21,101 bases of DNA from Pseudomonadota bacterium (GTDB lineage Bacteria; Desulfobacterota; Desulfobulbia; Desulfobulbales; DAOVYS01), in the NCBI GenBank assembly GCA_030635485.1, contig DAOVYS010000014.1:1-21101 (forward strand), read 5' to 3'. The notes under the pieces were generated by a model. That model was not told the origin of the DNA. It made no database searches and saw only the letters and a list, made by a program, of their open reading frames with translations. Positions 1 through 5,971 of the stretch are shown here, piece after piece. Position 1 is the first letter of the stretch; each line of letters opens with the position of its first letter. Position numbers and translations under genes: made by a program.

Positions 1-2
1 CG

Positions 3-1034
3 CTAACCCTTTTCCAACAACCGCTCTACCACATTTTCCCATGTGATGTTTCCGGCGCGCCACGCCTCAAGCCCATGTTGCCCAAGAGTGGCAGCGCGGC
101 GGCGATCGGCGTGGAATTCTTCTATGGTCTGGGCAACGGCCTCGGGATATGGTTCAACAACAACACCGGTAACGCCGTGTTGTACAAATTCCAGGGTTCC
201 TCCTGAGTCGGTGCAGGTAATAACCGGTCTGGCGGAGAGCATGGCCTCAAGGGTGACGTATCCGTAATCCTCATCCTCAGGGCCGAAAAAAACAGCCAGG
301 CTGTGGGCATACCAGCTCTGTTTTTCAGCATCGCTGATTCTGCCGAGCATACTCACTTTTCCGGCAAGATCCAACTCATTAATCAAACGCTGATAGTGAT
401 CCATTTGACCACCGTCGCCGGCCAGGATAAACCGTAGCGGCGCCTTGACAAGAGCGGCGGCGCGGATAAGCAGTTCCTGGCGCTTTAAGCTCTCAAGACG
501 GCTGGGGCAGAAAATATAATCCCAGGACTCACTGCTGTAAAAATTTTCCGCTCCGGGAGGCGGGTGGTATAACGGCACGGCCTTAAGACCATTATACTGC
601 TTGAGTCGCTCTGCCACCCGGCGGGAATTGGCAAAGATACGCCGGGCACGGGGCAGGACACGATTGTCATAGTCAACAATCAGTTCACGCAACCGGCTGA
701 GTTCCCGACTCTCCGGTTGTTGATCATAGAGTTCATAGACCGCCCGGTGCTGATGCATGATCCAGACAGTATGACTAGCATGACGCACGCCATAGCCGGG
801 GAACTGAAGACTGATGACCCGGTCCACGGCAACACCGTTAGGCACATTGAAATCCTGACCTTCACAATGGTCCATGAGCGCCTTGATATCTTTTTCAGGG
901 GAAAAGCGAAACGGGAAACGGAGCAACTCCACATCATGGCCATGGGCAACAAGGCCTCGGCAAAGACCGCGGATATGCTCATCAGCCCCTCCGGTCATAA
1001 AAGGCACCAGATTGGCGGTGACTAGAATCTTCAT
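3..1034 (-). CDS. GT4-family glycosyltransferase
   Basis: A 343-residue GT-B fold glycosyltransferase, probably cytoplasmic and acting on a surface polysaccharide or glycan. Seen: an N-terminal MKILVTANLVPFMTGGADEH segment typical of the donor-family GT4 start, with a glycine-rich turn near residues 14-17. A second-domain entry at about 172-180 (DYIFCPSRLESLKRQ), then an LAGDGG loop at 204-209. The E-x7-E signature is E255 and E263 in EDEDYGYVTLEAM, followed by a GGTLEFV nucleotide-sugar-binding stretch near 278-284. The stop is at positions 3-5, so the gene is complete at the window edge. Its ATG overlaps the stop of the upstream methyltransferase by 4 bp (ATGA), implying translational coupling. 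Donor and acceptor sugars cannot be told from sequence. The family call is firm and the exact role is inferred. Confidence 0.88.
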   Translation of the reverse strand: MKILVTANLVPFMTGGADEHIRGLCRGLVAHGHDVELLRFPFRFSPEKDIKALMDHCEGQDFNVPNGVAVDRVISLQFPGYGVRHASHTVWIMHQHRAVYELYDQQPESRELSRLRELIVDYDNRVLPRARRIFANSRRVAERLKQYNGLKAVPLYHPPPGAENFYSSESWDYIFCPSRLESLKRQELLIRAAALVKAPLRFILAGDGGQMDHYQRLINELDLAGKVSMLGRISDAEKQSWYAHSLAVFFGPEDEDYGYVTLEAMLSARPVITCTDSGGTLEFVQHGVTGVVVEPYPEAVAQTIEEFHADRRRAATLGQHGLEAWRAGNITWENVVERLLEKG

Positions 1035-2185
1035 GGTTTGACCGCGATTAAGGCGAAGTCCTGGTAACCGCAGAGAAGAGCGTTGATCCTCTCGGTGAGG
1101 AGATCTTTTCCTTCCAGACGGGCTGAATCAGGATAAGGATGGAGGCGCAGAATTTCAATGGAAACAAAGCCGTGATAACGGGCCATAAATTCCATTCCCG
1201 ATGGTGTCAGGGGATTACGGTGCGTTGGATCGTGATAAAAGGTGTGGGAACCGACCAGCGGATTTTCCGGATTAGGGGTCTCAAAGATAATGATGCCGCC
1301 GGGCCGCAAGGTGCGGTAGGACTCTTCAAACAAACGGTAAAGGAGCGGAAACGGGAGATGCTCGATCAGATGAAAAGCGGTAATTGCGCCCAGGCTGTCT
1401 ATCTCCTTGCCGCGCAGGGCCTCCAGGGCATCGGACCGCTCTGCTGCAAACCCGGCGTCAAGGCAATGATCCACCATGACCTGTGCTCGATCCACACCTG
1501 AGCCGATCAGATACCGGTCAAGTAATAATCCCAGCCATTCGCCCCGGCCGCATCCCAGATCTAAAACCGGGGCATCAACGACTCCGGCCCCGCTTTTGTC
1601 AAGGTAGTCGAGGTAGACCGTGAGGTCCCGGCGGATATCTCTCTCATCCCCCCGACAGGCATCGGCAAAGGCCAGAAGATAGGTCTCCAGACGGTCATCC
1701 GCATGGTCGGCCAAGACCTGTTTCTCATCTTCGGTCAGGCGGCCCTCGGCCTTAAGGTCATCCATCAGCCTTTTAAGCTCATAGCCCCGCAGGATATTAG
1801 CCTGCCGTGTCAGGACCAGATCCCGTTGCAGATCGTGGAATTCCTGATTTATTCTTATCAAGTCCTGAGAGCGCGAATCAATCTCACCTGTAATCAACTG
1901 CTCCAAAGTGACAAACCTTGGCTCCAGGCCGGCAAGACGCTGTTCCCATCTTTGCATATCAGCATGGAGACTGCGGTATCCCCGCCATGGCCGAAGGAGC
2001 CAGCCGACAAAACGCAGGGCAAATTCGCAGTGAAGCCGTTTGGCAATGCGCCGTAACCGTGCAAAGGGCAGTGGTTCAGATGGTTGAGACTGCGGAACCA
2101 CCGTCTCAATCGGAGGCGGCAATTGCCCGCTACGCGACAACACCTCCAGACGAATACGCTCTTTTAACTCATCAATGTTTAACAT
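1031..2185 (-). CDS. SAM-dependent methyltransferase with N-terminal coiled coil (WbdD-like)
   Basis: A 384-residue class I SAM methyltransferase. Residues 70-170 are rich in heptad-like charged and leucine positions and probably form a coiled coil. The Rossmann methyltransferase domain starts near 203: motif I is DLGCGRGEW (209-217), the acidic post-I residue is in GVDRAQ (230-235), a FHLIEHL segment lies at 271-277, and LRPGGIIIFETPNPENP covers about 293-309. The later HTFYHDPTHRNPL stretch (314-326) is characteristic of methyltransferases near O-antigen genes, including chain-terminating WbdD relatives. That link rests on family knowledge; no kinase domain is present here. It is the first gene of a pair with the glycosyltransferase (4-bp overlap). 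Together they suggest capping or modification of an extracellular polysaccharide. The ribosome-binding site before the ATG is weak. The methyl acceptor is unknown. Confidence 0.82.
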   Translation of the reverse strand: MLNIDELKERIRLEVLSRSGQLPPPIETVVPQSQPSEPLPFARLRRIAKRLHCEFALRFVGWLLRPWRGYRSLHADMQRWEQRLAGLEPRFVTLEQLITGEIDSRSQDLIRINQEFHDLQRDLVLTRQANILRGYELKRLMDDLKAEGRLTEDEKQVLADHADDRLETYLLAFADACRGDERDIRRDLTVYLDYLDKSGAGVVDAPVLDLGCGRGEWLGLLLDRYLIGSGVDRAQVMVDHCLDAGFAAERSDALEALRGKEIDSLGAITAFHLIEHLPFPLLYRLFEESYRTLRPGGIIIFETPNPENPLVGSHTFYHDPTHRNPLTPSGMEFMARYHGFVSIEILRLHPYPDSARLEGKDLLTERINALLCGYQDFALIAVKP

Positions 2186-2234
2186 CAGGTTGCCTTTTTT
2201 GCGAAATAATCAATATTACATTCTCTCTCATCTC

Positions 2235-2292
2235 AGCCCTGAAGGGGCGTTATTCAATAGCCCGGGGCCAGTGCGCGGCACGCAGCCCCGGG
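2235..2292 (+). repeat. REP-like unit A (head palindrome plus GC hairpin)
   Basis: The unit begins with the imperfect palindrome AGCCCTGAAGGGGCG (2235-2249), then the linker TTATTCAAT. A GC hairpin follows, with arms CCCGGGGC (2261-2268) and GCCCCGGG (2285-2292). Its loop holds a smaller GTGC/GCAC stem (2271-2274 and 2278-2281). The first 33 bases match unit D on the other strand at 30 positions. Confidence 0.8.
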
Positions 2293-2316
2293 TAGTGAAA
2301 GCACCACAAACAGATA

Positions 2317-2331
2317 AGCCCTGTAAGGGCG
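2317..2331 (+). repeat. REP-like head palindrome B
   Basis: AGCCCTGTAAGGGCG is a further copy of the 15-bp head palindrome, in the same orientation as unit A, without a complete GC hairpin beside it. Confidence 0.7.
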
Positions 2332-2371
2332 ATATAAAGATGCGGGAATACATCGACTGATTGTTTTGTAC

Positions 2372-2386
2372 CGCCCCTTCAGGGCT
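2372..2386 (-). repeat. REP-like head palindrome C (inverted)
   Basis: Read on the minus strand this is AGCCCTGAAGGGGCG, identical to the head of unit A but in the opposite orientation. With copy B it forms the inner pair of the mirror array. Confidence 0.75.
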
Positions 2387-2407
2387 TGACAAGAGGTGAT
2401 CTTTTTT

Positions 2408-2463
2408 GCCCAGGGTTCCGCTTCGCTACACCCTGGGCTATCGAATAACGCCCTTTCAGGGCT
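2408..2463 (-). repeat. REP-like unit D (inverted full unit)
   Basis: On the minus strand the head AGCCCTGAAAGGGCG (2463-2449) is followed by TTATTCGAT. A hairpin with perfect 8-bp arms GCCCAGGG (2408-2415) and CCCTGGGC (2431-2438) comes next, around a TAGCGAAGCGGA-type loop. It mirrors unit A. Such units are known to be dispersed by REP-associated tyrosine transposases, but no such gene lies in this window. Confidence 0.8.
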
Positions 2464-2553
2464 TAATGGTTCATCAATATGAATTAATGGAGATATTCTC
2501 CCCCACTCAACCATTAAACCACTCAACCCCCTTAGATCCAATGGTGAAATGAC

Positions 2554-3375
2554 ATGAGTGATAAAGGAACCGTATTCACCTGCCGGTATACTTCATGGGA
2601 AGAGAGTGTGAAAAGGATTTTGGAAGGGGCAGGCCTTGGCCGGAGGCTCGCCGGGCATAAGCGGATTCTTATCAAGCCGAATCTTGTGGAGAATATAAAG
2701 CCGCCGGTTACGACCCCCGTGGCCCTGGTTGCCGCGATTGTCGATTATGTTCAGGAGAGCGCGCCCCACGCTCATATCATCATAGGGGAGGGGTCAGGGG
2801 CAACTGAATATGAAACCTGTCTTCCATTTGCTGATCTCGGCTTTTCTTCTGTTGCGGCGGACAAGGGGGTGGAGCTCGTTGATCTGAATGAAGCTCCCTT
2901 GAAGAAGTTGTCCAGGCCGGAATGCGGTAGATGGCCGGAAATGTATCTGCCCGCGGTGGTCTTTGAGAGTTACCTGATTTCAGTCCCGGTATTAAAGGCC
3001 CACACCCTTGCCGGGGTCACACTCACAATGAAAAATATGATGGGGCTTTGTCCTCCTGCTCATTACCGGCAGGGAGGGGCATGGAAGAAGGCCTCATTCC
3101 ATTTCAATATTCAGGATGCCGTACTCGACCTGAATCGTTACCGCACTCCCGATTTTACACTGCTTGACGCCACGCTGGGGATGAAGGACGCCCATCTCTG
3201 TGGCCCCATATGCAATCCGCCCCCCAATCTGCTGGCAGCGGGATTCGACCCGGTTGCCATTGATGCCTGGGGAACAGGAATTCTGAAAAGAGACTGGAAG
3301 CGAATAGGCCACATCAGCAAGGCCCACGGTGAATTGGGAATAGCCGACCCCTTGAATGTTGTGGAAATAATGTAA
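2554..3375 (+). CDS. DUF362 domain-containing protein
   Basis: A 273-residue protein of the DUF362 family, whose biochemical role is not established. Diagnostic segments: RILIKPNLVE (37-46), the small-residue loop IIIGEGSGATEYET (76-89), VLKAHTLAGVTLTMKNMMG (147-164) and AAGFDPVAIDAWG (228-240). Several members carry a C-terminal ferredoxin domain. This one ends right after the DUF362 core and has only scattered cysteines (C10, C89, C124, C166, C216, C220), with no CxxCxxC cluster. The ATG at 2554 is preceded by a modest GGTGAA at about 2543. It is one of only two plus-strand genes and ends 27 bp from the convergent ppsR stop. A redox or metal-related function is often suggested for the family but nothing here proves it. 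Confidence 0.85.
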   Translation: MSDKGTVFTCRYTSWEESVKRILEGAGLGRRLAGHKRILIKPNLVENIKPPVTTPVALVAAIVDYVQESAPHAHIIIGEGSGATEYETCLPFADLGFSSVAADKGVELVDLNEAPLKKLSRPECGRWPEMYLPAVVFESYLISVPVLKAHTLAGVTLTMKNMMGLCPPAHYRQGGAWKKASFHFNIQDAVLDLNRYRTPDFTLLDATLGMKDAHLCGPICNPPPNLLAAGFDPVAIDAWGTGILKRDWKRIGHISKAHGELGIADPLNVVEIM

Positions 3376-3402
3376 CTGTATAGATGTTGAGCCCTTGGAT
3401 GC

Positions 3403-4239
3403 TCACCACCTTCTTGGTTGGAGCGCTCTTGGTCTTTTGGAGAGTTGCAGTTCCTGGGAGACCTGGGTGGCTATCTCTTCAATTGATTTTCCTGCCGAGG
3501 AGATAGTCGGAATTTTGTATTTTTTATAGATCTTGGCTGCTTGGTCCATTTCCTCAAGGCATGTGGATAAACGGGCATACTTACTGCCTGGCAGCCTCCG
3601 TTCCCGCATACTGCTCAACAGTTCCGGCGTGGTGGTAAGCCCCACGGCCTTATGTTTGTTTTGCACTATCTGATCCGGCAGCCTGTATTCAGTTAGATAT
3701 TTGTCTATAAGCGGAAAGTTGGCGGCTTTCAGGCTCATCTGGGTGGCCAGATAGACGCTTATGGGGGTTTTGCCTGTGCGTGAGATTCCCAGAAGGATTA
3801 TATCTGCCTCGGGATAGCCGTCCAGGCCGGTGCCGTCGTCGTGTTCCAGGCTGAAGTTGATGTTTTCCGCTCTTTTTGCCAGGTCCACCTCTGTTGTGGT
3901 TCGGTAATATCCCGCAACTCTTAAGGCCGTGGCCTCCAGATAGTCCTCCAGCCGTGTCAGGAAATGGCCGTATGCATCGATGAATTCGATTTCTGAATTA
4001 TTGAACACATTTCGCACATCCTCGTTCATGATAGTACTGAAGATTATCGGTTTTCTGCCTCCGGAACGCTTCAGAATATGGGCGAGCGCCTTTTGGGCCT
4101 CCTTAACGGAATTGACAAATGGGAATTTTTCCTCAATAAAGTTGATCTCAGGGAACTGACAGATCAGAGAATGGCCTAGATTTTTGATCAGTATGGCCGT
4201 GCTGTCTGAAATATAGTAGATATCCTTGGATTTCCACAT
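3403..4239 (-). CDS. ppsR: Pyruvate, water dikinase regulatory protein (PEP synthase kinase/pyrophosphorylase)
   Basis: A bifunctional regulator that inactivates PEP synthase by ADP-dependent phosphorylation of a Thr near the catalytic His, and reactivates it by phosphate-dependent removal. It belongs to the DUF299/PSRP family. Seen: an N-terminal IYYISDSTA segment (7-15), the LEHDDG motif (131-136), the P-loop GISRTGKTPISVYLA (151-165) and the AANFPLI strand (172-178). The product has 278 residues, close to E. coli PpsR. I place the start at the ATG at 4239, because the protein then begins like family members and a GGAG lies 10 nt upstream. The 31-residue upstream extension opens with TTG and does not resemble the family. 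The standard glycine of SDGT is Ser here (SDST). The likely substrate PpsA is encoded in the same window at 18603-21056. Confidence 0.92.
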   Translation of the reverse strand: MWKSKDIYYISDSTAILIKNLGHSLICQFPEINFIEEKFPFVNSVKEAQKALAHILKRSGGRKPIIFSTIMNEDVRNVFNNSEIEFIDAYGHFLTRLEDYLEATALRVAGYYRTTTEVDLAKRAENINFSLEHDDGTGLDGYPEADIILLGISRTGKTPISVYLATQMSLKAANFPLIDKYLTEYRLPDQIVQNKHKAVGLTTTPELLSSMRERRLPGSKYARLSTCLEEMDQAAKIYKKYKIPTISSAGKSIEEIATQVSQELQLSKRPRALQPRRW

Positions 4240-4249
4240 GGTTATGATT

Positions 4250-4253
4250 CTCC
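4250..4253 (-). promoter_or_regulatory. Ribosome-binding site that fixes the ppsR start
   Basis: GGAG on the minus strand, 10 nt before the ATG at 4239. It supports the shorter 278-residue PpsR over the longer TTG-initiated frame. Confidence 0.55.
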
Positions 4254-4340
4254 GGTTGAAATATCCTGCTTTGTAAGTGTTTGACGCTACCGGCGAGCAA
4301 CGCAGACTCATGTGGATGGATCGGCGTATCAAAACATGAA

Positions 4341-4483
4341 GTAACTATTCTGCAGCACTTCATTAGGAAGGCGATCAGGTCGCCCAGCATACTGATGATG
4401 TATAGCTGATCAACCTGCTCGCCTCCCTATGCTATGAAGCGCCCCGCAGGAAGTGCCCTTGGGGTGCGCTGCAGAACAGTTAC
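4341..4483. repeat. Nested inverted-repeat element (MITE-like or structured)
   Basis: Terminal arms GTAACTATTCTGCAGC (4341-4356) and GCTGCAGAACAGTTAC (4468-4483) pair at 15 of 16 positions. Inside them, CTTCAT (4358-4363) pairs with ATGAAG (4434-4439), and AGGAAGGCGATCAGGT (4365-4380) pairs with ACCTGCTCGCCTCCCT (4413-4428) at 14 of 16. The tip AGCATAC (4386-4392) pairs with GTATAGCT (4400-4407) through one bulge, around the loop TGATGAT. The right half carries an extra GC-rich side hairpin (4441-4467). The whole folds as a three-way junction. No clear target-site duplication flanks it and it encodes no transposase. Confidence 0.75.
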
Positions 4484-4516
4484 AGTTCGGTGGTTTTAGC
4501 TATATTTCGGCATCAC

Positions 4517-4529
4517 GCTGAATAGTTAC
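4517..4529 (+). repeat. Partial copy of the 4341-4483 element arm
   Basis: GCTGAATAGTTAC matches the right arm (GCTG-CAG-AAYAGTTAC) with three bases missing, 34 bp beyond the element. It may be a remnant of a second copy or a chance match. Confidence 0.4.
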
Positions 4530-4582
4530 AATATGAAGTTGTTTTTGAGCGAACCTTAAGGACTGAATCAGGATTTGGCTGG

Positions 4583-4595
4583 GTGCCTCCGGCAC
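4583..4595 (-). terminator. Small hairpin just after the V4R-like gene stop
   Basis: GTGCC-TCC-GGCAC forms a 5-bp stem with a 3-base loop, 2 bases past the stop at 4598. No T-run follows on the minus strand, so termination is only possible, not shown. Confidence 0.3.
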
Positions 4596-4597
4596 TG

Positions 4598-5194
4598 TTA
4601 CGCACGTTCGGCTACGAATTTACAGGTAGAGTGTCCCATGGAACGGCATGTTACCTCTTTTGAAACAAAGGTTCCCATTCCGTCCGGATACTTAGGAGCA
4701 TATACAAGGTCCATGTAAGATGCGGTGCAGGCGTTGAACATATAACATCGCCCACGAGGTTGGGGGCCGTATTCTTCTAGATAGCGGCCTGGATCATAGG
4801 CGTTCGTAACCGTGGTCACAAGTTTTTTCCCCGGTATTAATTCTTCTACCTCAATATAACCGATTCCAAATATATTTGTAAAAGCGACCAGGGCGTACAC
4901 TTCATCCTCAGGAGTTTTTATCAGGGGAAGAATAAGGTCGCGCCAATGCATGGATGTCCGTGCCCCATGGAAAGTGTGATAGCCGCATGCCAATACTGCA
5001 TCGTAGAGTTTTTGCTCTACAGCCTGCGCCTCTTTATCATCCACCATATTGATAATTTTTGAGGTCAGTTTATAATAGAATTCATTGTAGTTCATGACCA
5101 CATATACTCCAAATGCGGCCATAATCCCTTTTTCATTACTTGCAAGAGGGAGGCTGGATGCCAATTCGATTATTTTTTTGTCGTCAATCGCCAT
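4598..5194 (-). CDS. V4R-like (4-vinyl reductase-type) protein, first of a tandem pair
   Basis: A 198-residue soluble protein without signal peptide or membrane segments. Its C-terminus, KEVTCRSMGHSTCKFVAERA (179-198), has Cys183 and Cys191 in the C-x7-C arrangement plus the C-x-F end typical of V4R domains. These domains bind small ligands or metals in other proteins. Further cysteines are C70, C150 and C156. The downstream half (100-165) has the alternating hydrophobic pattern of an alpha/beta ligand-binding fold. The family assignment rests mainly on the C-terminal motif; a distant L-2-amino-thiazoline-carboxylate hydrolase-type fold is an alternative. The gene follows the second V4R-like gene by 43 bp on the same strand, so the two are probably co-transcribed. 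The ATG has no strong ribosome-binding site. Substrate and pathway are unknown. Confidence 0.6.
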   Translation of the reverse strand: MAIDDKKIIELASSLPLASNEKGIMAAFGVYVVMNYNEFYYKLTSKIINMVDDKEAQAVEQKLYDAVLACGYHTFHGARTSMHWRDLILPLIKTPEDEVYALVAFTNIFGIGYIEVEELIPGKKLVTTVTNAYDPGRYLEEYGPQPRGRCYMFNACTASYMDLVYAPKYPDGMGTFVSKEVTCRSMGHSTCKFVAERA

Positions 5195-5237
5195 TTGGTC
5201 TTTTGTTACTTATGTGTTCAGCTCGAAGGCTGAGCAG

Positions 5238-5756
5238 CTACGCTCTCTTTGAGACCACAAATTCACAGCGGTCATGATGCAACATCAAGCACCGGGTTTC
5301 TTTCACTTCATATGTGTGTGGTCCGGCATCAAAGATTACGCCGAGTATTCCCGCGATAAATCCACACGTAAAGTAACAGACAGCGGTATCCCTGCGACCG
5401 TATTTTGCCAGCCATGACATCGCATAATAAGAAGAATCTGCATAGGCAATGCCACCTTGAGCCGTCAGTTCGCTAAAGTCCAGCCTGCCGAATCCCATCA
5501 GCCGATAGAGATCAGATGCTCCCTCTATGGCTTTGTCCAGAGGCACGGGTTTTGCCTCATGGGTGAGGATTTTTTTAAAAGCCGTGAAAAATTCTTCAGC
5601 AGCCGTTTCCGTAATTATACCATGTCCGTCAATTCCGGGAATTTCCTCAATCGCCCTTAAAAGACCACAGTTATAATGGTGACAGTGAAACGAAACCAGA
5701 GATTCGCCGAATTTAATTATATTTTTGTCGGAATCGAATGTTATGGAGGGGAGCAT
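5238..5756 (-). CDS. V4R domain-containing protein, second of a tandem pair
   Basis: A 172-residue cytoplasmic protein. The C-terminal half is a V4R domain: CYFTCGFIAGILGVIFD (127-143), then a YEVKETRC strand (149-156) and HHDRCEFVV (160-168), giving Cys156 and Cys164 in the same C-x7-C spacing as the neighbouring gene. The N-terminal half contains FHCHHYNC (23-30), dense in potential metal ligands (H24, C25, H26, H27, C30), and a YRLMGFGRLDF segment (84-94). Known V4R proteins include the BchJ-type 4-vinyl reductase accessory proteins and sensors of small hydrophobic molecules. No bacteriochlorophyll or aromatic-degradation genes are near, so the ligand is open. The start ATG lacks a good ribosome-binding site. 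Its probable operon partner lies 43 bp downstream. Confidence 0.72.
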   Translation of the reverse strand: MLPSITFDSDKNIIKFGESLVSFHCHHYNCGLLRAIEEIPGIDGHGIITETAAEEFFTAFKKILTHEAKPVPLDKAIEGASDLYRLMGFGRLDFSELTAQGGIAYADSSYYAMSWLAKYGRRDTAVCYFTCGFIAGILGVIFDAGPHTYEVKETRCLMLHHDRCEFVVSKRA

Positions 5757-5891
5757 ACTGAATAACTCTGTACTTGTGACTTTATTTACTGATTGGACAA
5801 ATTAAATTTAACCTAATCTAAGAACAAATATCATAATGGATTGGTAATAGTCAAGATAAAAAATACTCAGTTAGACACAAAGGCATAACGT

Positions 5892-5912
5892 GCTTTTTAC
5901 GACGCCATCAAT
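5892..5912 (-). repeat. Short dispersed motif, copy 1
   Basis: On the minus strand this reads ATTGATGGCGTCGTAAAAAG, similar to TTTGATGAACTCGCAAAAAA at 10689-10708 on the plus strand. Both sit in intergenic DNA. The match is short and the class is not certain. Confidence 0.35.
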
Positions 5913-5926
5913 AAAACCTGTTGCGC

Positions 5927-5969
5927 TGTAAGGGGTCACAGGCGGCGCATCTGCATGTGTCCCCTTACA
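5927..5969 (-). terminator. Inverted repeat directly after lepA, possible terminator
   Basis: Arms TGTAAGGGGTCACA (5927-5940) and TGTGTCCCCTTACA (5956-5969) pair at 13 of 14 positions around a 15-nt loop. The stem begins 3 bases beyond the lepA stop. It would stop transcripts or protect the 3' end, but no strong U-tract follows on the minus strand (only GGTTTTATT about 10 nt on). Confidence 0.5.
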
Positions 5970-5971
5970 AA

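Larger units (their letters stand above)
2186..2553. other. Gene-free divergent spacer carrying REP-like repeats
   Basis: This 368-bp gap separates the divergent methyltransferase and DUF362 genes, so both promoters should lie here. About 230 bp of it is occupied by palindromic REP-like units. No convincing sigma-70 hexamer pair was found. Short open frames cross the gap on both strands, but they consist of translated repeat sequence and are not called as genes. Confidence 0.7.
4240..4597. other. Gene-free stretch upstream of ppsR
   Basis: This 358-bp region lies between the ppsR start and the stop of the first V4R-like gene. It holds the nested inverted-repeat element at 4341-4483, a truncated arm copy at 4517-4529 and a small hairpin at 4583-4595. 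The ppsR promoter should be in 4240-4340, but I could not pick out a convincing hexamer pair. Confidence 0.6.

Noticed and set aside
2235..2463. Possible CRISPR array because of repeated 15-bp heads
   Set aside because: Only four copies, in mixed orientation, with unequal spacing and palindromic hairpins; no cas genes nearby.
2254..2541. 95-codon minus-strand open frame in the 2186-2553 spacer
   Set aside because: It is a translation of the REP-like palindromes, with no ribosome-binding site and no recognisable domain.
4240..4332. N-terminal extension of PpsR to a TTG at 4332
   Set aside because: The extra 31 residues do not resemble the family, whereas the ATG at 4239 has a GGAG and gives the expected N-terminus.
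4148..4390. 80-codon minus-strand frame overlapping the ppsR 5' end and the inverted-repeat element
   Set aside because: It overlaps a confident gene in another frame and half of it is repeat sequence.
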